In this document: piece after piece, positions 12,001 to 21,365 of the stretch
Layout: each line of letters starts with the position of its first letter
Position numbering within the stretch: position 1 is the stretch's first letter
Source of the DNA: Pyronema omphalodes
Lineage: Eukaryota > Ascomycota > Pezizomycetes > Pezizales > Pyronemataceae
Direction of reading: 5' to 3'
Assembly (NCBI GenBank): GCA_024516155.1
Contig: JAJJXM010000055.1
Span: 388,783 to 452,782 of the forward strand
DNA length: 64,000 nucleotides
Made by a program: the position numbers and the translations under genes
The notes under the pieces: model-generated
What the model was told of the DNA's origin: nothing
The model's database searches: none
Seen by the model: the letters and a program-made list of their open reading frames with translations, nothing else

Positions 12001-12871
12001 GTAACTTATCGGCATTGACCTTTTCGAAGATTCCCAAATACTGGTGATACTCCCGTGGTACAATAGTCTTAAGATCTGGTTCCTGTTTCTCTGGTTGAAG
12101 AGCTGTGGTGATTTCATTCAATGATAAGGAGAATTGTTGGACTTTTCCGTAACGATTATTGGCATTGTTCATGATTCATCGAAACGTCGTAGCTGAAATA
12201 GCACAGATCTTATTTTGTTGTTTTCGAGCAATACCCTTAACAGGGGTGGGTGTTAATGTGGTTCGGTGGGAGAGACATTTCGGTGAAGAGAACGTGATGT
12301 CGTTGTTGGCGAAGTTTATTGTAACATCGTGTTTACGAAGCCATGGGATTCCTAAAACGAGGGGATAATGACCAAGCCGAGTCACGTAAGCGATTAGTAA
12401 TCCATGGTGGTCTCCTATTGTACATTCGACTTCAACGTATTCGGTGATGTCTCCTGATGAAATAGGTCGACCATCAATTACTTCGACCATTTTGGCGTTT
12501 TTCAATTGGTAACGGGGAAGGTTGTGTAGGCGTGCGAAGTCTTCGTTCATCAAGGAAATTCCTGTGCATCCGCAGTCTACGAGAGCATGAGTATCGATTC
12601 TGGTATTGTGTTCAGTTAGTGTACATGGCACGACCAAATGATTGCCATCCAATTCGTTTTCTTGTTTACTTGACAAAGAACTAGCGGATACATAAACGAG
12701 TTCGTGAGATGAAACGAAAGATGAGGCAGGGGCTGGTCCAACAACAGAGCCAACGGGCTGTTGATGGACGACTCTTTTCGCTGGTCGACGTCGGGGTTTG
12801 TTGGGATATCCAAAACCCTGGCGGCGGCTAGGCGCATCTTGCCGCAGTTGTTTGCTGCCAACGTGGAGCAT
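9054..12871 (-). pseudogene. G1 pol: protease, RT, RNase H, integrase, chromodomain
   Basis: Protease with ALVDCGCTG (about 12560). RT with [24 protein letters not shown] and AYLDD (residues 227-230 counted from 12172). RNase H, where the usual ETDASD reads ETHASD, so a catalytic Asp is changed to His. Integrase with an intact HHCC (GHPGG, RNCHACQ), MDFV, ISDRGPQ and DGQTERIN. It ends in a chromodomain (FIEAILDTRIHRKK to YPDKPGP, about 9260-9075). The frame is broken by TGA 12176-12178, TGA 9998-10000, TAG 9755-9757 and a frameshift near 9400. The protease frame is -1 relative to gag and overlaps it (12616-12871), suggesting translational frameshifting in the ancestor. Confidence 0.9.
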
Positions 12872-13887
12872 TCGTTTTTGAAATGATCGGCTGATCCACA
12901 GTCAAGACAAAGTCCCTTGGCCATTCGTTCATCACGACGGCGTTGGTTCTGAGCCTTTTGGGAAGCTGATAGGTCCATGGGGGCTGATCCGTAATTACCA
13001 CTATTGGTATTTGTTGGGTGGGACGCCGGGCGAGATGGCGTGGAGCTGGAACGACTGGGGACCGAAGGAACGTGCCGTTTTGTGTTGTTTGAATGAGCTC
13101 AAATTATATAGTCTAGCTTCATGCAATGATCCACAAACTTGGTGAGGTTCTGAGGTTCTTCGGCTTGGTAAAGAAGACTTGTCTGAAGGTCTTGAGAGAG
13201 TGCACGCTTCAGAGCAGCCTTCTTTGCATTCTCATCGTAGTTCAAGATAGCCATTAATCGTTGGAACTCTGCCTAATATTGGCTAAACTCACGGTTGCCC
13301 TGTTGAAGTTTATCCAATTCCGCAGACGCAGTTCCAACTTGATCAGGATCCCCGAAAGCAGCTTCCAGAATTGCAATGAGAGCCTCAACGTCCTTAAGCT
13401 TTATCTTATCTGTGAGAATGTAAGGTTGAATTTGATTCTGGGCGTTGCCTTTGAGATATCCATAAGTGTAACGTAGCTTATGTTGATCATCGGTAAAACG
13501 GGAGGAGTCTCCGGCGAGCTTGGATCTGACTTTCGAAATGAAGTTCAAGAGTTCCTTGCGTTCATCAGAAAACTCAGGTGGGTGGCGTAATTTGATAGAA
13601 CGGGTATTCGGGAGGGGACCGTTTTCCGTAAGGGCTTGTAGAAGTCGAACGGAGGAGTTGGCGCTTTCGAGATCCCTCTCCAAATCGGTAATTCGTTGGG
13701 CGTAGAGGGAGTTATCGTTTCGATCTTCTGTTAGTTCGACTCGAAGGTCGTCTCTAAGTTGACAGTCTCGTTCGTATTCCTTTACGGCGTTGCGGACCAG
13801 TTTGACCTTCGTGGGGTCCTGTTCAACCTCCAGCCTTTCGGCTTCGTTGAGGTACAGGGCCACAACCACCTTGTCATTTTGGTCCAT
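12616..13887 (-). pseudogene. G1 gag with CCHC zinc knuckle
   Basis: Starts MDQNDKVVVALYLNEAERLE. A coiled-coil-like segment (ERDCQLRDDLRVELTED) is followed by the retrotransposon capsid-like region (AFGDPDQVGTASAELDKL, QGNREFSQY) and a zinc knuckle CLDCGSADHFKNEC near 12930-12890. A TAG at 13270-13272 and a TGA near 13097 interrupt the frame, which otherwise continues unchanged to 12616. The equivalent G2 protein reads REFSDYYAEFSRL at the first stop, so that stop is a simple nonsense change. Confidence 0.85.
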
Positions 13888-13896
13888 CTCAGGGGT

Positions 13897-14067
13897 TTAA
13901 CGGAGGTGCCAGATGTCGGTTTCGTCGTTGTATCGAATTGGAGTTGCTGAGTATTCGTTTCCGAGTTGTCGAGCAATTTCGATTTCGTCGAGGATGACGG
14001 CGTTTTCGTGGGAACGGAAAATCGGTAATAGATTCATGAATTCGTAGAACCAGAGGTTGTGAAGCAT
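13897..14067 (-). CDS. G1 leader ORF0, 56 residues
   Basis: An ATG at 14067 opens a 56-codon frame (starting MLHNLWFYEF, ending DIWHLR) that ends in TAA nine bases before the gag ATG at 13887. It is too short to show a domain and not obviously similar to the ORF0 of the G2 family. The position directly before gag is the same in both families, which is why I list it. It could be a chance open frame; only one copy of this family is in the window. Confidence 0.4.
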   Translation of the reverse strand: MLHNLWFYEFMNLLPIFRSHENAVILDEIEIARQLGNEYSATPIRYNDETDIWHLR

Positions 14068-14116
14068 GTAGAACTTGTTGTAATGGAGAGTTGACGGTAG
14101 AGCCGGCAGGTCTTGA

Positions 14117-14127
14117 TTACACAGTTA
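14117..14127 (-). promoter_or_regulatory. G1 self-complementary primer-binding site
   Basis: The 11 minus-strand bases right after the 5' LTR are TAACTGTGTAA. The exact complement TTACACAGTTA occurs inside the 5' LTR at 14407-14397, about 44 bases downstream of a TATATAA (14457-14451), where the transcript should start. This is the arrangement of Tf1-type self-primed retrotransposons. No tRNA-type TGG start is present. Confidence 0.7.
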
Positions 14128-15267
14128 TGTTGTAACGGCGAACAAGGGAGAGATAGCTGACGGAGAACCTGAGGGCTCTTCTGGATTATTCACTCTTGAG
14201 TTCATTGAAGATATCCTTATAATAACCTCAACGTTAGAAACTCTTAAGCTGTGTCGAGCATCAACTTAGAGATTTCTGTGTTTAGAAGTTAAGGAAATAA
14301 ACGAAGATTTCAAGGGACAAGGAGATCCAAAGACGGGGACAAGAACGAGGACGTCAACAAAGATCGACAAGGTATTTGAATTTGTAAATGAACAAATAAC
14401 TGTGTAAGGAGAAGAGAAAAACAATATAAACAAACAAAGAAACGATCCTCTTATATACAATTTTTCCTCCTTACACCCCGAGCTACTACTTGCAGATTTT
14501 TCCCGAAAAATAACTAAGTAAACAACGCGGTCGCGGTTGCGCGTTCTAGACATGCTAACGCGTTCGTACCAAATTAGCGTGTTTGCGTGCACAGCCTCGT
14601 CGCGCTCTCGTTAGCGTGTCTCGCCTGCGCGATAGCGTAAGTCGCGTGCGCGGTAGCGTACTTTGCGTGCGCGCTAGCATAACCCTAAGCGTAGTCACGC
14701 GCGCGCTTCCGTAACCCTAACCATGCGCGTGCGTCCGTAACCCTAACCTTAGCTGTTCACGCACCGTCACAAACCTAATGCTGGTTTGTGGGCGTGCAGG
14801 TGCAGCCCTAACCCTAGTCACGTGAATCCAGATCAGCTGCGATTGGAACGATGGTGCAATACTGACAAGGTCACATGACTAGATCTTCTGTTATCGATAA
14901 GATGACCGTGCCCTAGCCCTAGTCACATGTGCGCACATTAGTAGACCAGTGCGCATGCATACTGATCTACTACTGATAAGTGACACGTGACCGATCTTAT
15001 CTTATCGGATAAGATGATCGGTAGACCGTAGGTGTGGAATTTCCGAAAAGGGATCCGTGCAGACGTCTAACCCTGGGGATAGGTCACCTGACCTTTTTGA
15101 CAATTTGGGAATTGAGCGTAACCCTAACCCAGGCGAGTGACGAGCGATGATCCTTGACCGAAGGATAATAGAAATAAATAAACAAACGAGTGCTGAATAA
15201 TGAAGCGAATGATAATAGGTGAATGAATGACGAGGAGGAGGAAGGTAATAATTCTCGAGCCGTGCCA
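14128..15267 (-). repeat. G1 5' LTR
   Basis: On the minus strand it begins TGGCACGGCTCGAG and ends CGCCGTTACAACA. It carries a TATATAA at 14457-14451 and the candidate transcript start TTACACAGTTA at 14407-14397. It is diverged from its partner at 7909-9014, and the telomere-like CCCTAA words are partly mutated in this copy (14711, 14739, 14802, 15120). Confidence 0.92.
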
Positions 15268-15370
15268 GAAGTCACCCGCCAACGCGACCTGATCAACGCG
15301 TTGCTCGCCTCCCCCGCCATCCGCGTTACGAGAGATGAAATCTCCGACCCCGCGACCTTCGACAGCTGCA
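15268..15370 (+). pseudogene. G3 gag, continuation after G1
   Basis: Encodes EVTRQRDLINALLASPAIR followed by RDEISDPATFDS. This matches G2 gag (ELTRQRELINALLASPGIR) and continues the gag interrupted at 7908. It stops abruptly at the start of the next LTR (15371), so the rest of this gag and all of pol are deleted. Confidence 0.85.
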
Positions 15371-15913
15371 TGTCACCGCACACGGCTCACGAGCCGTTGT
15401 GTTGTTGGGTCACCGTTGTGTTGTCGTTGTTGTTGTTGTCGTCGTGCCGTTGTCGTGGTTGTGCCGTGTTGTGTTGCCGATGTGTTGTTGTGTGTGCCGT
15501 GCCGTTGTTGATGATTGATCGATTGATGATGGATGACGTACCACAGGCTGTAGAAGCTGTGGCCTCGCAGGTTAGATGATGGAGAACGGAAGCTGTTCAT
15601 GCAGCGATGTTGGATGACGGCCCAGCAAGACTGCTGGCCGCCCTTTGTACATAAGGAGGCTTGCCTCTCCGTCGTTGAGTTCTCCATCGAACGTCTTGTG
15701 TCTTTCCCTCGACCTTTAATACGATTTCTCATCTCCTTGTCGTCAAGACCTACGTCACTCTTGTCCCTGTTCCTGTGCTTGTCTAGTGTGCCAACCGTCT
15801 GTCGAGCACTTTGGTCCTTGTCCCTCTGTTGCCGCGTCCCGGAACCCGCCTAGTCCCCCCCTGCCGGGTAGTGTTCAGTGTGTCCCTCGAACGTCCTTTC
15901 GTTGTCCCTGACA
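15371..15913 (+). repeat. Second plus-strand LTR of the G2/G3 family
   Basis: Starts TGTCACCGCACACGG and ends TCCCTGACA. It has the same block order as 5887-6440 and as the reverse complement of 22967-23495. The candidate transcript-start word ATCGAACGT lies near 15687, about 40 bases after TACATAAG. It is followed by TTACGTTCGATCG, complementary over nine bases to that word. It serves both as the right border of the deleted G3 remnant and as the 5' LTR of the next gag fragment. Confidence 0.9.
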
Positions 15914-15948
15914 TTACGTTCGATCGCAAATTTATTCGACCGACACGT

Positions 15949-16191
15949 ATGAACATAACCGGTTCTGCTTGGACGCACACCTTGAAACAAGCCCTACAAA
16001 CCGACACCCTAACTGAAACCTTTGGAATACCTAACCGATTCGCTGGCGTAGTCCGACGAACCCTCCGAAGAGCAGAAGATCTCGGCTACCTTGTTGTCCG
16101 TTGGGAACTCCAGAATTATAACTACCAGGAGTACGTCCGTTACACCATCCAACTTAAGCCTATCCTCCGAGCCCGTCGACATGCACGTTAA
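15949..16191 (+). CDS. Gypsy leader ORF0, 80 residues
   Basis: ATG 15949 to TAA 16189-16191. It has the same length as the ORF0 at 22689-22931 and is highly similar: M-N-x-TGSAWT, LKQ.L.T.TL.ETFGI, RFAG.VRRT.RRAE, LVVRWELQ and LKPILRAR. The family is unknown to me. It is rich in Arg near the C-terminus. The gag ATG (16181) lies inside its last codons in the word ATGCACGTTAA. Conserved length and protein similarity across copies argue for a real product or a translational leader. Confidence 0.75.
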   Translation: MNITGSAWTHTLKQALQTDTLTETFGIPNRFAGVVRRTLRRAEDLGYLVVRWELQNYNYQEYVRYTIQLKPILRARRHAR

Positions 16192-16555
16192 GGTCATCGA
16201 GGAAGGGCATTGGCAGCAGATCGTCAACGCTGCTTCCATGACCCAGTTTCCGGACGGGCACGACCCGGTCACGTTCACCAAGCAGCTCGCTCAATTGATC
16301 CTAGACGCCCAAGATCATCCCACGGGCTACATATTAAACGACCTCACAGAGACCCCCGGCTCCTGTACCAGCACCCGAGTTTCCAGTCCTGTCGCCCCCC
16401 GCGCTCTGGAAGCCCCTATCCTTGCCCTCATTCCCCCCGTTGTTATTCAGACTCGATCCGTGCAGGTTTATCCCAACAGACCAGACAGCGCGCCGCAAGC
16501 CGCCGCGCCCCCCACCTCAGCCACAGCCACAGCCGCAGCCCCGGCCCCTGCTAAG
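16181..16555 (+). pseudogene. Gypsy gag, N-terminal fragment
   Basis: Starts MHVKVIEEGHWQQIV and matches the first ~125 residues of G2 gag (MTQFPDGHDPVTFTKQLAQ, QDHPTGYILN, VVIQTRSVQVYPN, the Ala/Pro-rich stretch). It breaks off in the Ala/Pro-rich region at about 16555, where the sequence switches to a solo-element fragment, so this element is truncated by a recombination junction rather than a clean insertion. Confidence 0.85.
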
Positions 16556-17091
16556 AGATGACCGGTGAACCACAGACCAAGAGCTGCATCACCGGTGCGA
16601 AGCCTGATGCACTCGAAACATGCGACTACCGCCGCCCAGGACAAGCTTGATGCCCTCAAGCCTATGTCCCCCCTACCTCTCCTCTCAATCACGTCGACCG
16701 AAGGGACACCGGAACCTCACCCTGACAGTTCATCTGCTCAGGACACACCTCTACCCGATGCCCCAAGCACTGCCCCTGCTGAGACCAACGGATGGAAAAC
16801 TGTGGAGGCGAAGGCTACACAGAGGAAGAAGCAGAAAGCGAAGGAGACGACACCTACGGCAGCGACACCTAGCAAGACCCCTACAACAAAGAATGGTGGC
16901 CGGGGAAAGAATACCAACCAACCCAGAACGACAACCCCCTCTGCAAAGAATTCTTGGGCAGAAGTCTTCAAGAGCGGAGGCATCAACGTCCAGATTGTGC
17001 TTGGAAATGGCAATCTTGGACTGACAACACCAACCACAAGAAGGGGAGAGAGGCGAGGTGGCGCAGCGAGAAGGCTGAGGCAGAAGGAAGG
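16556..17091 (+). pseudogene. Solo-5: fragment of the one-protein element
   Basis: Encodes the C-terminal half of the solo-element protein: VNHRPRAASPVRSLMHSKHA, TAAQDKLDALKPMSP, GWKTVEAKATQRKKQKA and SGGINVQIVLGNGNLG, ending in the Arg/Gly-rich tail at KEG where the G2 LTR begins. It matches residues about 264-435 of the protein at 34988-36442. Both ends are junctions with gypsy sequence. Confidence 0.85.
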
Positions 17092-17620
17092 TGTCAGGGA
17101 ACTAGGAACGGACGTTCAGAGAACACACTGAACACTACCGGCAAGAGGGACTAGGCGGGTTCCAGGACGGGGAACGGAAAGACAAGGACCGAAGTGCTCG
17201 TCAGACGGACGACACACGAAACAGGGACAGGGACAAGGACAAGAATGACGTGGGACTGGAAGGAGAAGTCTTTATTAGGAGCAAGGGAAAGACACAAGAC
17301 GTTCGATGGAGAACTCGACAACGGGGAGGCAAGCCTCCTTATGTACAAAGGGGCGGCCAGCACTCTTGCTGGGCCGTCATCCAACATCGCTACATGAAAG
17401 CTTCCGTTCTCCATCAATTCACCTGCGACGCCACAGCTCTCCAGTTTCTGGTACGTCATCCATCATCAATCAGTCTATCAATCACAACGGCACGGCACAC
17501 ACAACAACACAACGACAACACAACACAACACGGCAAGACAACGGCACGATGTCGACAACAACAACGACAACACAATGATGACGCAACAACACAACGGCTC
17601 GTCAGCCGTGTGCCGTGACA
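17092..17620 (-). repeat. G2 3' LTR
   Basis: Plus-strand ends TGTCAGGGAAC and TGCCGTGACA. Differs from 22967-23495 near the G/A at 17120s, the A/G of CCGGC-RAGAG, three bases around the GGTACGTCATCC block and one base near the end. It contains the palindrome GGAGGCAAGCCTCC just upstream of the presumed transcript start. Confidence 0.95.
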
Positions 17621-17635
17621 GTACCCCCCCGTTAG
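17621..17635 (-). promoter_or_regulatory. G2 polypurine tract
   Basis: The minus-strand sequence AACGGGGGGGTAC immediately precedes the 3' LTR start TGTCACGG. The chromodomain ORF ends at 17632, inside this tract, so coding and priming functions touch. Confidence 0.6.
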
Positions 17636-20600
17636 GCTCGAGTTCCTACGAGAGGAGAAGGTTTGTCTGGGTATAACTGGAGGAATTTCTCGGCGGCCTC
17701 AGTTTCGGATAGGTTCGTTTCCGGTTCCCAGGTTGGAGAGTCATGGCCGGTCCACTTGACGAGGTACTGCAGGTTTCCTCTTGACCAACGGCTATCCAGA
17801 ATTTCATCGACGAACCATTCTTCTTCGCCGTCTACTACTACCGGTAGGGGTGGTGGGATAATCTGGCCACGGAGGGGGTCCGAAGGGGCTGGGTTGAGTA
17901 GGGATACGGGGAAGGTCCTGTGATGTTTCATTGTTTCCGGTATATCCAATTCATAGGCGTGGGATCCAATGGGCCGTAACACGGTGAAGGGGCCTAGGTG
18001 TTTGTTTTCCAGTTTCTTTGAGGGGCGGCGGGTTCTGAGGTTGCGGGCGTCCAGCCATACCAGGTCTCCTGGTTTGAAGACCGGCGCGGGGAGTCGGGAA
18101 TTGTCAGCGGCCTCTATGTGGCGAGCTTGGGCGTATTTCATTTCAGAGCGTAAGACGTCATGGATGTGTGACATCCTTTCTGCTACCTCGTTCGCTTTCA
18201 CTTCTTCAGGATTGTCTGTCCTGATTTCCAATTCGAAGGAGCATTTGGGGTGTCGGCCGTATATAGCGTAGAACGGAGACAGCGACGTTGTATCCGATAC
18301 TTGGTTATTTGCAGCAAATTCTGCCAGTGGTAAAAATTTCTTCCAATCGTCTTGTAAATAACAGACGTACGCGCGGAGATATTGCTCCGTAACCGCGTTG
18401 ATTCTTTCTGTTTGGCCGTCGGTTTGGGGGTGGAAGGCCGTGCTCGTGGCAATTTCGATACCCATGCAATTTGCCAGGTGTTTCCAGAAGTGGGCCACAA
18501 ATTGCGGACCGCGGTCGGACACTACTGTGTCTGGCAGGCCGTGTAGTTTGAATACGTTTTCCAGGAAGAGTTGCGCGAAGCCTTCTGCGTCTATCGTGGA
18601 GTGGCAGGGCACCAAGTGCCGCTGTTTCGTGAGTCGGCAAACGATCGCACATATTGCGTCGAAGCCTTCTGATGTCGGTAGTCCAGTAACAAAGTCCAGA
18701 GATATATTCTGCCAAGGGTGGTGCGGGACCGGTAGGGGTTTCAAGGTTCCATAGGGTGCGTGGCGGGTAGCTTTTGTTCTTTTACAAGTGTGGCCATTTC
18801 GGACGAATTGGTCCACATCTTTTCTCATAGAAGGCCAGTAATAATTTCTGGCGAGGAGTTCGAAAGTCTTTGCACGGCCCGGGTGTCCCATGGTGGGGGG
18901 GTCGTGGTGATCTTGTAGTAGTTTCAATCGTAATTTGTCCAGCGCGGGGACATAGAGGCAGTCTCGGTAGTACAATCTGTTTTCCAACACGGAGCAATCG
19001 GCGAGTGATATGTCCTTACAGATTTGTGTACCGTCTTCCAGCATTCCCAACACTCGGTTGGGGAATGAATCTGTCTTGTAGCCCTCTGTGAACAGGAGGT
19101 CTACTTCGGAGGGTGCAAGTTTCATGGGCGGCGTCATGCACAACTGGAAGTTTTGTGGCTTTAGAACAGCTTGCTGGTTCGCTAGTATGCGTTCGTCTCC
19201 CTCTCCCGGGAGGTCGGCGGCTCGTCTTGTCAGGGCGTCCGGTTTCCCTCCCAACGTTCCTGGTCGATAGGTGATCACAAAGTTGAACCGAGACAGGAAT
19301 TCGGACCAGCGTGCTTGTCGTCTGTTCAGCAGCTTGGTCGTCATAAAGTATTCGAGATTCTTGTGGTCTGTCAATACTTTTATAGGGAAGGCGGAGCCCT
19401 CCAAGTGGGGACGCCATTCCTCGAAACAACGAACTATTGCCAGTAGTTCTTTGTCATATATCTCATAGTTGCATTCTGCCGGGGAATGCTTTTTGGAATA
19501 AAACGCGACGGGGTGTAACACGTTATCGTCGTCGTATTGTGATAAAACTCCAGCAGACACATAGTCAGATGCGTCTGTTTCTACTACAATCGGTTTCTCG
19601 TAGTCGAAGTGCTTGAGAATCGGTGCTGATGTAAATGCGTCCTTCAGTCGGTCGAAGGCGCTTTGCTGATCTTTACCCTAGGTAAAGGGGATTGCTTTAC
19701 CATCTTTCTTTTTGGTCAGACCCGTCAGAGGGGAGACCACTTTTGAGTAGTCTTTGATGAATCTTCGGTAGAAATTCGCGAAACCCAGGAACTCTTGGAC
19801 CTGCTTCAAATTGGTTGGTTCCTTCCAATCTCTCACTGTGGCTACTTTGGAATCCATCATGCGCGCGCCGTCGCGGCCGATGTTGTAGCCCAGGTACTGT
19901 ACTTCTGCCTTAGCAAACTTACACTTCTCTGGCTTCAAGTGCAGTTTTTCTTGTTTGAGTCGTTCCAAGATCTTTCGGACGTGTGCGGTGTGATCGGGCT
20001 TTGTTTCGGAGAATACGAGAATATCGTCCAAGTATGCCGTACAAAACTGGTCCAGGTATGGTCTCAGGACATCATTTATAAATGCCTGGAAATCGGCAGG
20101 CGCGTTGGTGAGCCCAAAGGGCATCACTTTCGACTCGAATAGGCCGTACCTTGTGCGGAAGGCCGTCTTCCATTCTTCGCCCTCTGCCATTCTGATAAGT
20201 TATAAGCGCTGCGGACATCTAGGGTCGTAAAGTATTGAGCTTTGGAAAGATTCATCATCGTTTCCTGTATCAGTGGCAGCGGGTACCGGTTCTTCTCGGT
20301 ACCTTCATTCAGTCTTCGGTAATCGACGCATAGGCGTAGGGATCCGTCTGATTTTTTCACGAATAATATCAGCGAGGCGGCTGATGATTGGGAGCGTTGT
20401 ATAAATCCTTTCTCCAAATTCTCATCGAGCCACGTTTTCAGCGTCTGCAACTCGTTGCGTGACAGCGAGTATAACGGACCGAAGGGGGGGACGAATCCTT
20501 CTTTCAGTGGGATCTTGTGGTCGTAGGGTCGGTGCGGGGGGAGTTCCTTCGCGTTGACCTCCTTGAATAAATCGAGGTAGTCATGATACTCTTCAGGGAT

Positions 20601-21352
20601 CATGTCTTTCAGTTCCTCATCCGTGAGGGGGGGCCTTGTCTTGTAGGGCGACGGTGATCTCATCCAACAATAGCGAGAACACTGTCAGGCTTTCGTCTTC
20701 TACCATTTCTTTGAAGTCGGAGATGGTCAGACATGAGATCGCTATTGGGGGTTCGTCCGGGGGGTCGGGGACCGAGTCTTCCAACTCCGGCATGGGGTTT
20801 GTGTCGGGCTCGTGGACAGCGGGAGGGGGCCTCGAGTCCAGGACCTCGACACCGGTTGTGCTTACAGGCAACGGGGTGCAGTTCCTTAGGCAGTATTGGG
20901 AGTCGAAGCTTACAGTGTTGGAACTGAAGCTTATTGTTACGTCGTGTTTCTTCAACCAGGGGATGCCCAACACCACCGGGTAGTGACCAACTTGGTGACG
21001 AACATGGGAAGGGTTTCCGAGTGACCATTGATGGTACACTCCACTTGGGCGAGGTGTGTGATGTTTCCTGAGGATATGGGGCGGCCGTCGATAACTTCGA
21101 CCGTTCGGGAGGTGGATAGGGGGGTTAGGGGGAGTTTGTGATGGCGGGCGAAATTGCGGTCAACAAAGGCGATACCAGTGGCGCCGCAGTCAGCGAGCGC
21201 TACTGTTTTCACGGAGCGGTTATTGGAAAACAAGGAGCAAGAGAGAACAAGGTGTTTGCATTCTAACTTTCCAGTAAAACTTGCGCCCGATAATAGCAAT
21301 GTATCAGCAATAATTTTCCCACCAGCGGCAGAGCCATCTTCTTGCAGCTGGT
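17632..21352 (-). pseudogene. G2 pol: protease, RT, RNase H, integrase, chromodomain
   Basis: Protease with ALADCGATG (about 21190). RT with [21 protein letters not shown] and AYLDDILVF. RNase H with DASDYVSAGV, YEIYDKELLA and LTDHKNLEYF. Integrase with GHPGR, DFVTGLP, VSDRGPQF and DGQTERIN. The chromodomain runs from WFVDEILDSRWSRG to LQLYPDKPSP at the C-terminus. Damage: frameshifts near 20985, 20630 (G-run) and 20205, and a TGG-to-TAG stop at 19678-19680. In the integrase zinc finger the first Cys is Gly (RNGHTC). From 19677 to 17632 the frame is fully open. Protease lies in the -1 frame relative to gag. Confidence 0.92.
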
Positions 21353-21365
21353 TTATTCTTTTCCC
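21321..21365 (-). promoter_or_regulatory. Predicted -1 frameshift signal between gag and protease
   Basis: On the minus strand the heptamer GGGAAAA (21365-21359) is in the gag phase G-GGA-AAA, fitting X-XXY-YYZ. The gag stop TAA lies three bases later (21355-21353). After a 6-base spacer a stem forms between ACCAGCTGCA (21352-21343) and TGCCGCTGGT (21330-21321): six pairs, one mismatch, three pairs, 12-base loop. The protease frame is exactly -1 and is open through this region. Confidence 0.7.

Larger units (their letters stand above)
7909..15267 (-). mobile_element. G1: Ty3/gypsy chromovirus, 7.4 kb, minus strand
   Basis: Order on the minus strand: 5' LTR (15267-14128), primer-binding site, a 56-residue leader ORF, gag with CCHC, protease, RT, RNase H, integrase, chromodomain, polypurine tract, 3' LTR (9014-7909). 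The LTRs begin TG and end CA, are 1140 and 1106 bp long, and differ by many substitutions and indels, so the insertion is old. It lies within the gag of G3. The flanks (AGGGA and GAAGT) do not give a clean 5-bp duplication. Several in-frame stops and at least one frameshift make it non-autonomous. Confidence 0.92.
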
